This document shows, one piece after another, positions 10,701 to 21,600 of a stretch of 64,000 bases of DNA (the first letter of the stretch is position 1; each line of letters begins with the position of its first letter). The position numbers were made by a program, and so were the translations under genes. This DNA comes from Lagopus muta. Taxonomy: Eukaryota; Chordata; Aves; Galliformes; Phasianidae. Where the stretch lies: positions 15,252,001-15,316,000 of the forward strand of contig NC_064443.1 in assembly GCF_023343835.1 (NCBI RefSeq), read 5' to 3'. The notes under the pieces were generated by a model. That model did not search any database and had not been told where the DNA came from. It worked only from the letters and a program-made list of their open reading frames with translations.

Positions 10701-13700
10701 TCAGATTTGTTAGTGACAAATCAGAGGACAACATACCATTCATAGGTTTACGTGCTAACTTCAGATGAGCTGAAACCAGAAGTATGGGGAGTGGAGAAGC
10801 AGAACTTACTCTCCACTGTAATGTTGTTTCAATTAAAACAGAGGAGGAAGGAAGCAGGAAACTGCTCTGGCCTGCCCACCGCTTCCAGTGTGTGCTGACT
10901 TCTGGGCCTGTGCTGCTGGAGGTTTCTGCCTTGAGCAAAAGATGAGTCTTGCCCAGCTCTTTTTCCCTATGCTGTAGCTGTGACTTCTCCGAGTTAGTGG
11001 TTATATCTGCTGCTAGGAGGCTGAATCCGGGAAACTAAATTAAATAAATGAATCTGTTTTTGCTGTCAGAGGCAGCTACATAGTTACCAGTACTCCTCCC
11101 ACACCAGTAAGTAGCTCCTCTGCTATCTTCTGGTACAGCTTGCAACTGATACAATGTCCCAAAGCCTTGGTCCACACAGCACGGTGTTTGTGTCCCTGGA
11201 GCCTGCAGACAGACAGAATGTTTCTTCTATTTATTCTTTTTTTTTTTCACCCCTCTTTTTACTCTATATCACAGCAATTACATAGCAGAGGAGTAACTGC
11301 AGGTACTTACTGTTGCCCTGAGATACCAGTGGCATTAAATCCAGGCGACAGTTTTCCTTGCCAGTTTGTTCCTGCTGTTTTGGAGGCTGCAGCATCCTAC
11401 CAGGGCTGCATCTTGTCTGCCTGAGGGAGCAATAAAGTAGAGCATCCTGTTAGGAGGCTTTGAGCTCAAGGTTGTTTGCACACCAAATGTTGCTCAGTCC
11501 TGCCATACTGACTAGTTTCAGTGTAGTGAGAGAGAACAGTTTTCTTCCTTAGCTCCCGAAGAGTATTTCTTCCCTTTAGATATCCGAGCAGCCCAAAATC
11601 AAGTTACCACAACACTGCCATGCTAATAGCTCCATGCATTACATTTTTAAGTATTTGGGAGTCTTACAAATCCCTCCTAAAGAGAATTATTTTTAGAAAG
11701 TATCTTGTAACATGCTTAATGGCTGGCCACTTACCTTGTCTCAGCTGCTTTGAAAGACTCCCAGCCTGTTTGCCTGACCATGAATGTTTTATGCTGTGTC
11801 TCGATCTGTATATAAATGTGGCCAATATCAGTGCTGATGGTTTGACTAGAAGAGGACTTCTAGAGTTGCTATACAGCTCTCATTTCCCCCCAGATATGTG
11901 TTCTAAAAAAATGTGCCTGTGTTTTTTTTTTTTGTTTTTTTTTTTTTTTCCTTTTTAGTCTTTAGCTGTTGTGCTAGTGAGAGAAGTGTGCCAGCAGATC
12001 TGAATGAAACTGCATAATGGAGATTTGACCTCCTGAAAAAATGCCACTGCTGGAGAAGAGCTATCTATATATAAATATCTAGGAGAATTTTAGGTAGCGC
12101 TGTGAGTTTGGCTCTTTTGGTGGTTCACACAGTAGAGGGGAGCTTGGCATGTGACACCCTATCCAGTACTGTAATCAACAATATTGAAGCCTGTGGACAC
12201 ATGGCTGATAATTTGAATACCAGTTTTTAGTGGCAACTGCTATCCCCCATCTGTTTTTGTGTGGCTCTGAATGACTTCATTTGATACTTATGTTCACTGT
12301 TTCCTTGTAAGCGTTGGAATGCAGCCCACTTGAGAAAACATGTAATTCAATTAACTCTCCCCAAGAAAATGGGATCTTTTGAATGTATGTTTTTTTCTTC
12401 ACATCCCTGACAGCAAGTCAGTAACACAGAACCCATGTAATACCAGAAAGAGCATAGAGCAGAAGAGTCTTTGGTCTTTTCTTTATAAACACAGGGGGAT
12501 TGCTTTTCACCAGCAGTTTCTGAAGCTGTAACGAGAATGAGAGGAAGGATGGGGAAGGTAAAGCTTTGTGAGTATTTACCCAATGCCTGGAGAACGTAGC
12601 ATGGAGCTCTGCCAGGCCCTTTGTTCCTTCCAGGATTATTTTTTCAGTAACTTTTTAGGAACAATCCAAGTAAGTTTGGCCATTTCTACTCCAGGCTAGC
12701 AGTGATGCTAGTGATGATTTCTGCTTTAAGAATCCCATATGTCCAGTTGCATGTATGTAAACAGGACACTAGTGTGGTGCAGTCACGAGTCACCATCCTT
12801 TGGCTACAATGGAACACAGATGAAGCCAATTTCTTTCCAGAGCAGTACTGTTCACTTTTTCCAGCCTGGAAACTTAGGATTGACAATTCAGAGCTAAATA
12901 TAATCTGGCTGGCTGCAGGGAGTGACTCAGATGCAAGAAGTGAGTCTGCCCTATCGCCGTTTCCAAATAGCCATGCTGGCTCTTCAGCATGAGTAGCAGA
13001 AGCAGGTGGGGAGCTAGTTTGGATTCTAATCTCTTTCTATCCAGTTCTCCTGTCTCCTGTTGGCACAAATGACTTACAGAGTCTAGAGCCAGGCTCTCAA
13101 ATCATTCTGGGGGTTCTTTGTTCTCTAGGGAAACGCTCTCTGGCACTGCAGGTACAGTGTTGACATGCCAGTCCAGAAAGAGATTTCTTTAGCTTGTGCC
13201 GGATGTGAAGCACAGACCACAAACCATAGCATCCTCCTCAGCACTGGGGTAGAGTGGTGAGTCATTGTGCCCATGACTTCAGAACAAAAAGTCTGACTGC
13301 AAGGTCTATGGCAGAAAATCTTTACTGCTTTACAGGAATAGTGTTATGCTGCTGTCACTGTGGGAGCTGCTCAGAGCGCTCAGCTGCTGTGTAATTAGGG
13401 CTGTGGAAATACAAGCAAGGAAATCAGAATGCACAGGATATCACACAGCTTATTTCAGTAGAAGTGAAATATAGTTGAGGCTGGCTTTTGTACAAGTACA
13501 GAAACAAGCTAAACAGAGTCATCGGTGAAAACTGAGGACAAAGCAACCTCTTAAATACTTGGGAGCAGGTGATGTTCTCATCCTGGTCCCAAAAAGGGAC
13601 TTGCTGTTTATAGTCCAGAGCTGATCCACTTGGTGGCTTGGTTTGCTTGGTAACTCCAATAACAATAATAGAACACAAACCTCAGCAGTCGCCCCTTTGC

Positions 13701-15477
13701 CAGGCCTGGCTCTTCTTCCTGCAAGACCTTTACCCCACGTGTCCAGTTCCATCTGACTCTCAGACACATTTGCTTGGGACTGGGCTTTTGTGTGTCGTGC
13801 CGATGGTGGTAAGTTCCTGCAGGTCCATAAAATAACCTTAGTCAGGTGTGAACTGTTAAAGGGGATAATTCAGAGATAAAGCACTACACAGAACAGCGAA
13901 ATATAAATACATTTAAAAGAAGAAATCATGGGCTGAAAGTCTAGGCTCCTAACAGTTGTTTCAACTGGGGAAAAACCTTCCTTTCCTGTCACCTACCCAC
14001 ACAATATAACTTCGGTTTAAGTTAAAGTTACCTCAGAATCTAATGTTTGTTTGGCAGGGGAGTTAGTGTAATAGTTTGTATCAGTATTATGCTATTTTCT
14101 AAGATCTGCTGCAGTTTTTCTATAACTGTAAGCAATTTAGGTAGCTGGGCATAATGAACATTGCCTTCTTACCGTAGCAAATTGCCAGTAAGTTGCTTCC
14201 ACGTGCTTGTTTTGACACAAACACTATATGCCAAAGTTGATAAGTATTGAAGGCATAAACAATAACAGTGAAGTTACCTTCTATACTCAACATTTTCCAT
14301 ATCTTTTGCCCTTTGTAAATCCAGACAAGATGATAAAAACTAGTTGACCTGAACACGTAGGCTGATCCTGGTTTTGGTAATGTGAAGATCAGCCTGTTGG
14401 GTAACTGATCACTGGAACTGTGAGCTGTTGCGATTGGCTGACTTGGAGCATGATGTCAAGCAAAAGCATTGATAGCCTGGGTGGGAGGCAATCTAGTGCT
14501 AAATGTGTCTATTAATGTGATGCAGAAATTCTCATTATCCTCAGCTATGTTCAAGAAGGGAACATAAAGAAGAAGATTATCTAAATATGCTAATTCATGG
14601 CTAAAGGTTGCTTGTTCAGTTGCTTTGGGGTAAAAAGCAGAAGTCAGTAAAGACTTTTGCAACAGCAACTGACTTCTTAATGACTTAGATAGCTATTTAC
14701 CTACCTAGCAGCAAAGATACCAGCAAGCTAGATGTTTGCTGCATGGACACAATTCACAAAAGCTCTGAAACAAACTTCCTGGTCCCTATTTTTTTTTTCT
14801 TTTTCTTTTCTCTCACCTCTTTTCTCCAGATTTCTGAGTCCCCTGAATATGCTCATTGGTGGTACCGTGGTGGTCCTGGTGTTCCTGGGGTTCGTGTGGG
14901 TGTCACACAACAAGGACATACTCCGCAGGATGAAGAAGCAGTACCCAACCACGTTTGTGATAGTCATCATGCTGTCTAGCTACTTCTTGATCTCCTACTT
15001 GGGAGATGTCATGGTGTTCATGTTTGGGATCACTCTTCCTCTCCTCTGTAAGTATTTTTGCTATTCTCTGAGGGCTGAGCTTTCTCAAGTAAGTCTTGAG
15101 AGACTAAATCAGCTAATGGCTGTACTCTCTCCAAAGCAAAATCAAGACTGGGGGAAGGGGGCACGTAGAACACCACAAGTCATCTTGAGTGTTATTATTA
15201 TTAAATAGATACTTGCAGTTACTGAAGCAGTCATTCAGAGATCTTCTTCCAGCTGATGCATTCATTGGGCGTTACTGATTAATAAATGTGTTTTTGTTGT
15301 GCAGTGATGTTTATCCACGCTTCTCTGAGGCTCCGGAACATAAAGAACAAGCTGGAGAACAAAAAGGAAGAAATAGGTTTGAAGAAGACCCCAATGGGTA
15401 TCATACTGGATGCTCTAGAACAGCAGGAGGAAAGTATCAACAAACTGGCTGACTACATATCTAAAGTAAAGGAGTAA
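7551..15477 (+). CDS. ARL6IP5: ARL6IP5 (JWA / PRAF3), PRA1-family ER membrane protein
   Basis: ARL6IP5 is a PRA1-domain protein of the ER membrane that binds Arl6ip1-type partners and restrains the glutamate transporter EAAC1 (SLC1A1). Three coding exons, 7551-7726, 14830-15047 and 15305-15477, join in frame to 188 residues plus TAA, the same length as the human protein. The N-terminus reads [17 protein letters not shown]. Hydrophobic segments lie near residues 46-59, 64-83, 101-117 and 120-137, with [16 protein letters not shown] between the second and third. The tail [16 protein letters not shown] ends in the lysine-rich ISKVKE. The chosen ATG is in good context (GCAGCC before it) and is the only in-frame ATG found upstream of the conserved start; the codon at 7428 that opens a longer frame is GTG. 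Identity is secure. Confidence 0.97.
7727..14829 (+). other. ARL6IP5: ARL6IP5 intron 1
   Basis: A 7.1-kb intron. It holds one CR1 fragment (about 9855-9917), poly-T tracts at 11237-11250 and 11921-11950, and otherwise unremarkable A/T-rich sequence. No additional exon is evident. Confidence 0.8.
9855..9917 (+). repeat. CR1 LINE 3'-end fragment
   Basis: The sequence reads as a degraded CR1 tail: GGTTGGTCTCGCTGATCTTT, then GAGGTCTTTCCAACC and the terminal ATTCTATGA. CR1 is the dominant LINE of bird genomes and its copies are usually short 3' fragments. The 5' limit is uncertain. Confidence 0.8.
14830..15047 (+). CDS. ARL6IP5: ARL6IP5 coding exon 2
   Basis: The acceptor CTCTTTTCTCCAG is followed by 218 bases for [11 protein letters not shown] through FGITLPLL; the donor is GTAAGTATT. 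It carries most of the hydrophobic PRA1 core and the basic loop [10 protein letters not shown]. Confidence 0.97.
15305..15477 (+). CDS. ARL6IP5: ARL6IP5 coding exon 3 and stop
   Basis: The acceptor TTTTGTTGTGCAG is followed by 173 bases encoding [20 protein letters not shown] to the C-terminal KVKE and TAA at 15475-15477. The start of the exon finishes the last hydrophobic segment. Confidence 0.97.
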
Positions 15478-16550
15478 GCAACTGCAATGTGGTGTTTTTA
15501 CCTGTTGCAAGAGTGTAATTGCTATTTACTATTGTTCAAGCTTGCTTTCAGTTTGTGTACAAAACAAGAAATGCACGTGTGGTACAGATTAATAATTGCA
15601 GGATACAGTATTCCAAGGAATTCAGGGCTCCTCTAAGAATATTAAAAGAGTAACTTCTTTTGTTGTATAATTAAATGTTCTGGTGTTTACACAAGTACCA
15701 ACTTAAACGTATTTGCTTGTCTCTTCTTCTTGGGGGGATGAAGGGAGAAGAGATGGAAACCGATGGAATGCAATCTCTTAAATATCTTGCAACAAATTTG
15801 TCTGTTAGTAAGAGTAACACTCCTTTCATCTCAGTTCTCCAAGATGGCAGTTTAGCCAGTTTGTTATGTGTAGCACCCTCATGCTGGCAGTGGTCAAGGT
15901 GAGCTGGAATGTATTGTAAGTATGTATCTCTTGCATCCTCTACACCCCTAACTCCAGTGGTCTTGTATTGAGACCACATTGCTAGCTTAACTGGCAAGTG
16001 GTAAAACTGTGCAATACCTGTAACCAATATGGGTTCTGTCCTCACCTCACATTCCTCCTTTGGTAGCTGGGGAACAGTCTAAATAGATCTAAGCATGGAG
16101 AGTATATAAGGCACAGTGCCTCTCAATATGTTCCAATTATGTTCCAATAAAACATACCTTTGTGTTCCCTGAAATCTTCGTTCTGTTGATCTCTAGAAGT
16201 TGCTTTTCTCTGCAAGAGAGGCAGAACTTCCTTCTGTAACTAAACCCAAGCATGGGAGGAAAAAAAATTTTGGATGAGCTAGATGAGTTGCGTTTCCACC
16301 CTATTGATGTTTTTAAACACTGTTACTTTAGGACTTACCTTGTTCTGCTTTATTCTGTGTCAACTTTTTGTAGATGAAGGTGTATGTGTGTTTTCATGTG
16401 TGCTTTGTTTGGGTTTTTTTCTCAAGCAGAATGCAAACAGAGAAGTAAAGCTCGCACTTCACTGACTGTAGTGCTGACAGTCTTCAGAAGAATAAACTGG
16501 GTTCCAGGTTTATGAGTAAAAGCAATAAAAGTCAAGATACAGTTATTGAA
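15478..16550 (+). other. ARL6IP5: ARL6IP5 3' UTR
   Basis: Sequence after the stop codon with no open frame of note. Candidate polyadenylation signals AATAAA lie at 16146-16151, 16491-16496 and 16524-16529; the last is followed by a GT-rich stretch. Further AATAAA copies at 17040-17045 and 18215-18220 could extend the transcript. The true end was not determined. Confidence 0.6.
16524..16529 (+). terminator. ARL6IP5: Likely ARL6IP5 polyadenylation signal
   Basis: AATAAA about 1.05 kb past the stop codon, with a GT-rich stretch (GTGATGTGTGGG) downstream. An earlier AATAAA at 16146 would give a shorter UTR. Confidence 0.5.
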
Positions 16551-17687
16551 TACCCGCTCCAAATTCATACAGACACTTGCCTGTAACAACTCCTGACAGT
16601 GATGTGTGGGATTCTTTTATATGTATTTTAACTTAATTACCAGCTCTGATGGAATTGTCTTGCTAATAGCAGCTTCTGAAATATAATGGGGAAAAAACGT
16701 TGTCCAGGTGACACTCCATTGAAATATTCTTGCATTTCTCTTTTTCTAACAAAGTGATTCATATAACAACAAAGCAGACATCCTTACGGTTGAAGCTTTT
16801 ATGTAACTTACCATGCTGTTTTCATAGTGAGCTGTGTAGAAACCTGAACACGTCATTCCATTTAAGTGTTAAAGTGATCAGTATTTATTGAAAATATTTC
16901 CAGCTGGAGAGTCAATGGCCTGTTCCTCACATGTAGTGCATGGTCTTTGTTTCTGAAAACTGTTTCCACACTTAAAAGTAGTAGCCTATGACTTCATCAT
17001 TACTGTAGAATTTTAAAAGACTGCACAGTTATGAAGAAAAATAAACTCTAATGGTGACTACTGAGTGTATTTCTTTCAGGTTGGGAAATGTGACTCTAAC
17101 CTCAGCTTGTGGATGTCTTCACAGCTGGTGAGCTCAGTGGGGTGGTGGTGGGACAGCTGTGGTCACCCTACCACTCATGCCATGAGACAGTGCTTGTGAT
17201 GAATTCTGGTTTTGATTGCTGTCTCTATTCATGCTGCTGAGTCGTGACAGAGCTGCTTGTGAGCTGCAGGAATGGTGCAGCCTCTCTCTTGCATCCTTGC
17301 AAAAGCCTGTCTGCAGAAGTGCAATATATAAGCATTTGTTCATGTTGTTACTGTCTCTTATATAACTGCTTAACTGCGATTTTACATTTCTTTTAATTAC
17401 CTGGAGGGATTTCTGCCTGCTTCTAAGGTTACTGGGAGCCATGCCCTGGGCAGCACTAGGATTTAGCTGCCAGAGAACCATTGCAAACAGTTGTAGGCAG
17501 CAAGGAGAGACTGACCTGCAGGAAGGCCTGCCACAAGCTGCCAAGTGGGCGTACTGAGTGAGTGGATCAGCTACAGGAAGGCAGAGGAGGTGAATGTTAG
17601 CAAAGGGGAAGGCTTGGCTGGGAGAAGAGGAGTGGATCAAAGGTGATTTTACAGGAATAAGCTTTGTAGCTTCCAGCAACTCAGGGG

Positions 17688-17734
17688 AAAAAAAAAAAAG
17701 AAAAAAGAAAAAAAAAGAAAAAAAAAAGAAAAAG
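17688..17734 (+). repeat. A-rich simple repeat
   Basis: Runs of A broken by single G residues over about 47 bases. It lies between the convergent 3' ends of ARL6IP5 and LMOD3. Read on the minus strand it gives a spurious Phe-rich open frame. Confidence 0.9.
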
Positions 17735-18164
17735 CTGATCTCATGGCAGCAATCCACAGGAAAGTGACTTGTAGTTGCTGCAGAAAAGTCTTGCAGCAAA
17801 ACCATCTGATGTGATTAAAAAAGGGGGAGGAGAAAAAAATGTCACAACGATATTAAAGTAAAATTAAGCTTTTCAAGTCACAGAGAGAGGGGTAAGGGCT
17901 CATCCTCCAGATGCTTGAGAGCAGCATGAGGGAGGTTGGCAGCGGCGGTTTGGTGCATCCCGATATGGGGGTGGTGTGGAGCCCGATCCAGGGGTGAATT
18001 ACATGGAATTAAGATTACAGCTCTCTAAACAGCACGGCATCATCTTTTACATGCTGGTCAGATATGAGACCAACTGGACTGTAAGGAAATACACTGGCTT
18101 GAAATATGGATGCACCAGAGTGCATTCTGTTCTGCAAGCTTCTTACAAGCCATGGACGTGCTGC

Positions 18165-18662
18165 ACATTTCTTATGGAGAGAGCTTTTATTTCATTCATT
18201 TCCTTAGCCTAAAAAATAAAGCTGTTTACATAGAAACCAAATGCTTTTCTTATGGACAAGAGAATAATCAAGGAGCATGTGTGTGAAAAGCAAGATAAGC
18301 TAAAGCACAGCGTGTTCCTGCAGAATTGGACAGCAGAAGGACAACATGGAAGCAAAATAGTTTACTGACAAACTAGAAAGACTTAAGGTTATTGATGTCT
18401 CTGAGGAAATCCTCCCACAACAAACTGGAGCCTTGAATCCATTTGGCAGACAGATGGCACTGGGATTTTGATACCTGATGGAAATTCTCAGTGCTGATTT
18501 TTCCCGTGCCAGCCTTTTTCATCACACTGAGAGAAGTGCATATTGCAAGCTTTGTTCCCAAAGAGTCATATACACCACCTGGGTTCTGCAGAAAACTTCT
18601 GCTGAAACAACTGTAAGCAAAACTTGAACAGTCTTTGCTCCGAGTTGTTTTCTTTGGGTCTC
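18165..18662 (-). other. LMOD3: LMOD3 3' UTR
   Basis: About 0.5 kb from the stop to just past a minus-strand AATAAA. A 171-residue open frame overlaps exon 3 in a different frame and resembles nothing known to me. The UTR converges on ARL6IP5. Confidence 0.55.
18186..18191 (-). terminator. LMOD3: Candidate LMOD3 polyadenylation signal
   Basis: AATAAA on the minus strand, the first one found after the LMOD3 stop codon, about 470 bases downstream. Cleavage would be expected near 18165-18175. Confidence 0.55.
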
Positions 18663-18689
18663 TCACTCCAACTGCTTTGGTAATGGCAC
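18663..18689 (-). CDS. LMOD3: LMOD3 coding exon 3 (eight codons and stop)
   Basis: After the acceptor TTTTTTTGTCCTTGTCCAG come GTG and codons for PLPKQLE, then TGA at 18665-18663. The human C-terminus is VQLPKELA, so position, phase and sequence all agree. The Val finishes the WH2 core LKPV. The exon is too short for open-frame searches to show. Confidence 0.9.
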   Translation of the reverse strand: MPLPKQLE

Positions 18690-21600
18690 CTGGACAAGGA
18701 CAAAAAAACACTGTAAGGAAAGGCAATTTCTCGAAGCAGTTTAGTTCAACATAAACATACAAACCTTCAGAAACTGTGAAAGGACCAGAAACATAATGGC
18801 AAGGAGCATCAGGGAGTTCAATCAGGAGTTTGGGTCTGTCTGCTGTTCCCCACTTGCAGTCTGTGATGCTTAATGCCCAGTAGATCACTTTGCAAGCAGT
18901 GAGCCTCCCCCCCAGAGCAAGGACACCCAGGTTGGCTCAGGCAGTAAAACATAGCAGAGCTGAGGATATCAAGGCAGAAAAGCAGTTACCAAAATCACAT
19001 GAGCAGATAAGAATAAAACCCTAATGCCCTAAATCCAAGCTGTTTGGCCTGATACTAGGTGTATCAACAAAAATCAGCACAAGTGTCCTTTGTTTCATCT
19101 TTCCGGGTCACCCAAGCATCCGGACATGGCTCCCAAGCTCAGCCAGCAGCTCTGGGAGAGCAAACAGCAACAAATCCCACAGCCTGTGGCTATCAAGATC
19201 TGCCTGGGATTTTGGGTGGGGGGAGGGTGTGGATCAGGGCTGTGCCAGTAGAAAGCCACAGGGTTCAAGGTCACTGCAGGGCTGATCCCTTCTGATATTT
19301 CAGGACAAGGCACTGCCTGGAATTACTGAGGGAATAGTTACTTCTGTGCAGACAAGTGAAAGCAAAGTGTCCCCCACTGTACAAAAGGGTCAATATTGAG
19401 CAACATATTAATTACAAAATACTACTGACTATTTCTATTTGCAAAAGATTTTCTGTCATCTTCCTCAGACCTTAGCAACACAAACAGAAGCATCAACATC
19501 ACTAGCTACACACATTTTGAACTGCTTTCAGTTTTCCTCGAATAAAGGTGCAGTGCAAAGTAATGTTACAGGGAAGCAAAAAAAAAAAAAGAGTATCAGA
19601 AGCTTCCTGGGACAGTGGTTCCCATCATCAGGTCACCAGGCTCTGCATGCACCAGCAGAGACACCTCCAGGTGCCTTGGGTGAATTTGGCCCCTGATTCT
19701 CCTTCCAGCACCTTAGCAACCTTGTAAAACAGAATAAGAATGAGCAACAAAACCCAAATCCATAATTTGTACTTTTTTTTTAGAAAATCAGTAGAGCACA
19801 GGACCAATTTTACCCGAGATGCTTCTATGCAGCTCTAAAATTGTATGTAAGCAACCAAGAAAAGCCATCTTTTACCCATCCTGCTGTTCTAAATCCAAAC
19901 ATAAGGTGCAGGCTCAGACCCATGGAAAATAGATTTTAGGGGAGTCTTTGCACCATCACTGCTATAGAAAGTAATAATAATAACAGGACTACAGCATGTT
20001 TTTTTAATGGGGACCTAAGGACAGATTAAATGAATTCTGTGGAAAAAAACCTGTTGTATTCCTGATCTTATAAGAGCATTTGCATATTATAATAACTAAC
20101 ATATTATTACCAGCATTCAATTGCTCTGAGTTTGTTTGCCCCCAGCTGCATTTCCTTTTATTTACCTTTATTACTGTGGAAGAAAAGGTTAAAATCCCAC
20201 ACCTGTCATTGGGATTTCACTGATTATTTTTGCCCTATGATGGTGCAAAATAAAAGCCAAGAAGGCAGTGGGGCTCTGGTGATGCTGGGGCATCCCCCCA
20301 GTGGATGCCATGGGATAACTGCACACAGCTTGGGATGTGCTTGGAAGTCCCACCACTATGCTGATGGGTAAAGCCTAGGATGAGAGGTAATGGCTTTAAG
20401 ATGGACCAAGGGAAGTTCAGATTTGATATTAGCAAAAATCTCTTCTCAGAAAGAGTGGTGATGCAGTGGCACAGAGAGGTGGGGGAGGGTCACCATCTCT
20501 GGAGCTGTTCAAGAACCATGGAGATGTGGCACTGAGGGACGTGATCAGCGGGCATGGTGGGGGTGGGTTGGGGTTGGACTTGGTGATCTTAGAGGTCTTT
20601 TCCAACCTTAATGTTCTACGAAAATAGCAGCTTTAGAGCACGATCCCCTCCACAGCTGAACACTCACCGGTTTGAGGTACGCGACGTTGCTCTGACGAAT
20701 GTCATTCAGCAGCTGATCTCGTGGTGTTATCTCGACGAGAGGAGGGGGTCTTCTCCTGGGGATCGGCTTCAGGGTCTTGATCACATCCTTGAGGTTGGTT
20801 TTCTCAGTGGGCTCCACATACTTGGGCACGGCGGGTTTGCGTTGGATCTTCTTCAGCTTGATCACCCTGAAGCTGGGCTCAGCCCCACGCGGCTGCTCAG
20901 GAGCTGTGGCTCGTGTGCTTTCCTTCCCCCGCCCCTGAGGTGCTGAGGTGAGGATGGGTGGTTTGGGTGCTGGGGGAGCTTCCTGCGGTCTGGACTGGGG
21001 CATTGGCCCCCCCAGCATCTCCCACATCCCAGGTGGCAAGCCCAGTCCATTCTCCAACATGGCGATCAGCTCTCTCTGCTCTTTCATTTGCTGCTGCCTT
21101 TGCCCCTCCTGCCTCTTCTGCCTCTGCTTATCCAGGTTCCTGCTCAGCAGGTTGGTCACCACCATCCTGGGCCCCGGCAGCTCGAAGTGGTAGCCCATTT
21201 TCAGCAGGGTGTTGTTGGCCTTCAGCAGCCTGGCGATCTCCATCTCAGCCTGGTGGCCCAGCATGCTCCTCTGGTTGTGGAAGCGGAACTCCGTCAGAAT
21301 CTCGTTGTACTGCAGGCACCTCATGATGGCCACAACGCCCTTCCCAGAGATGAAGTTGGAGTCGATGTTGAGCGTGGTGATGCTCCTGTTCTCACGCAGC
21401 ATATTGGCCAGTGCAAATGCAACGCTGTCATCAGCTCCCACATTGGCCAAGCTGAACGTTTTTATGTTCTTATTCTTCTTCATTGCATTGACAAAGTCTA
21501 TCAGCATTTCTTTGGGGATGTTCTCTATGTTGTTCAGGTTGAGCTCCTTCATCTCTGGATTGTTTTTTCGGACTTTCTCCAAGCTCTCTTCTAAATTGGT

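Noticed and set aside
17134-17805. Minus-strand open frame of 223 codons
   Set aside because: Contains a long Phe run from the A-rich repeat at 17688-17734 and no recognisable domain; chance frame between convergent genes.
18373-18888. Minus-strand open frame of 171 codons
   Set aside because: Overlaps LMOD3 exon 3 in the wrong frame and runs across its acceptor; no family recognised.
20608-20667. LMOD3 ending in an 18-residue tail after LKP
   Set aside because: This is intron read-through into a CR1 element; the conserved C-terminus is encoded at 18689-18663.
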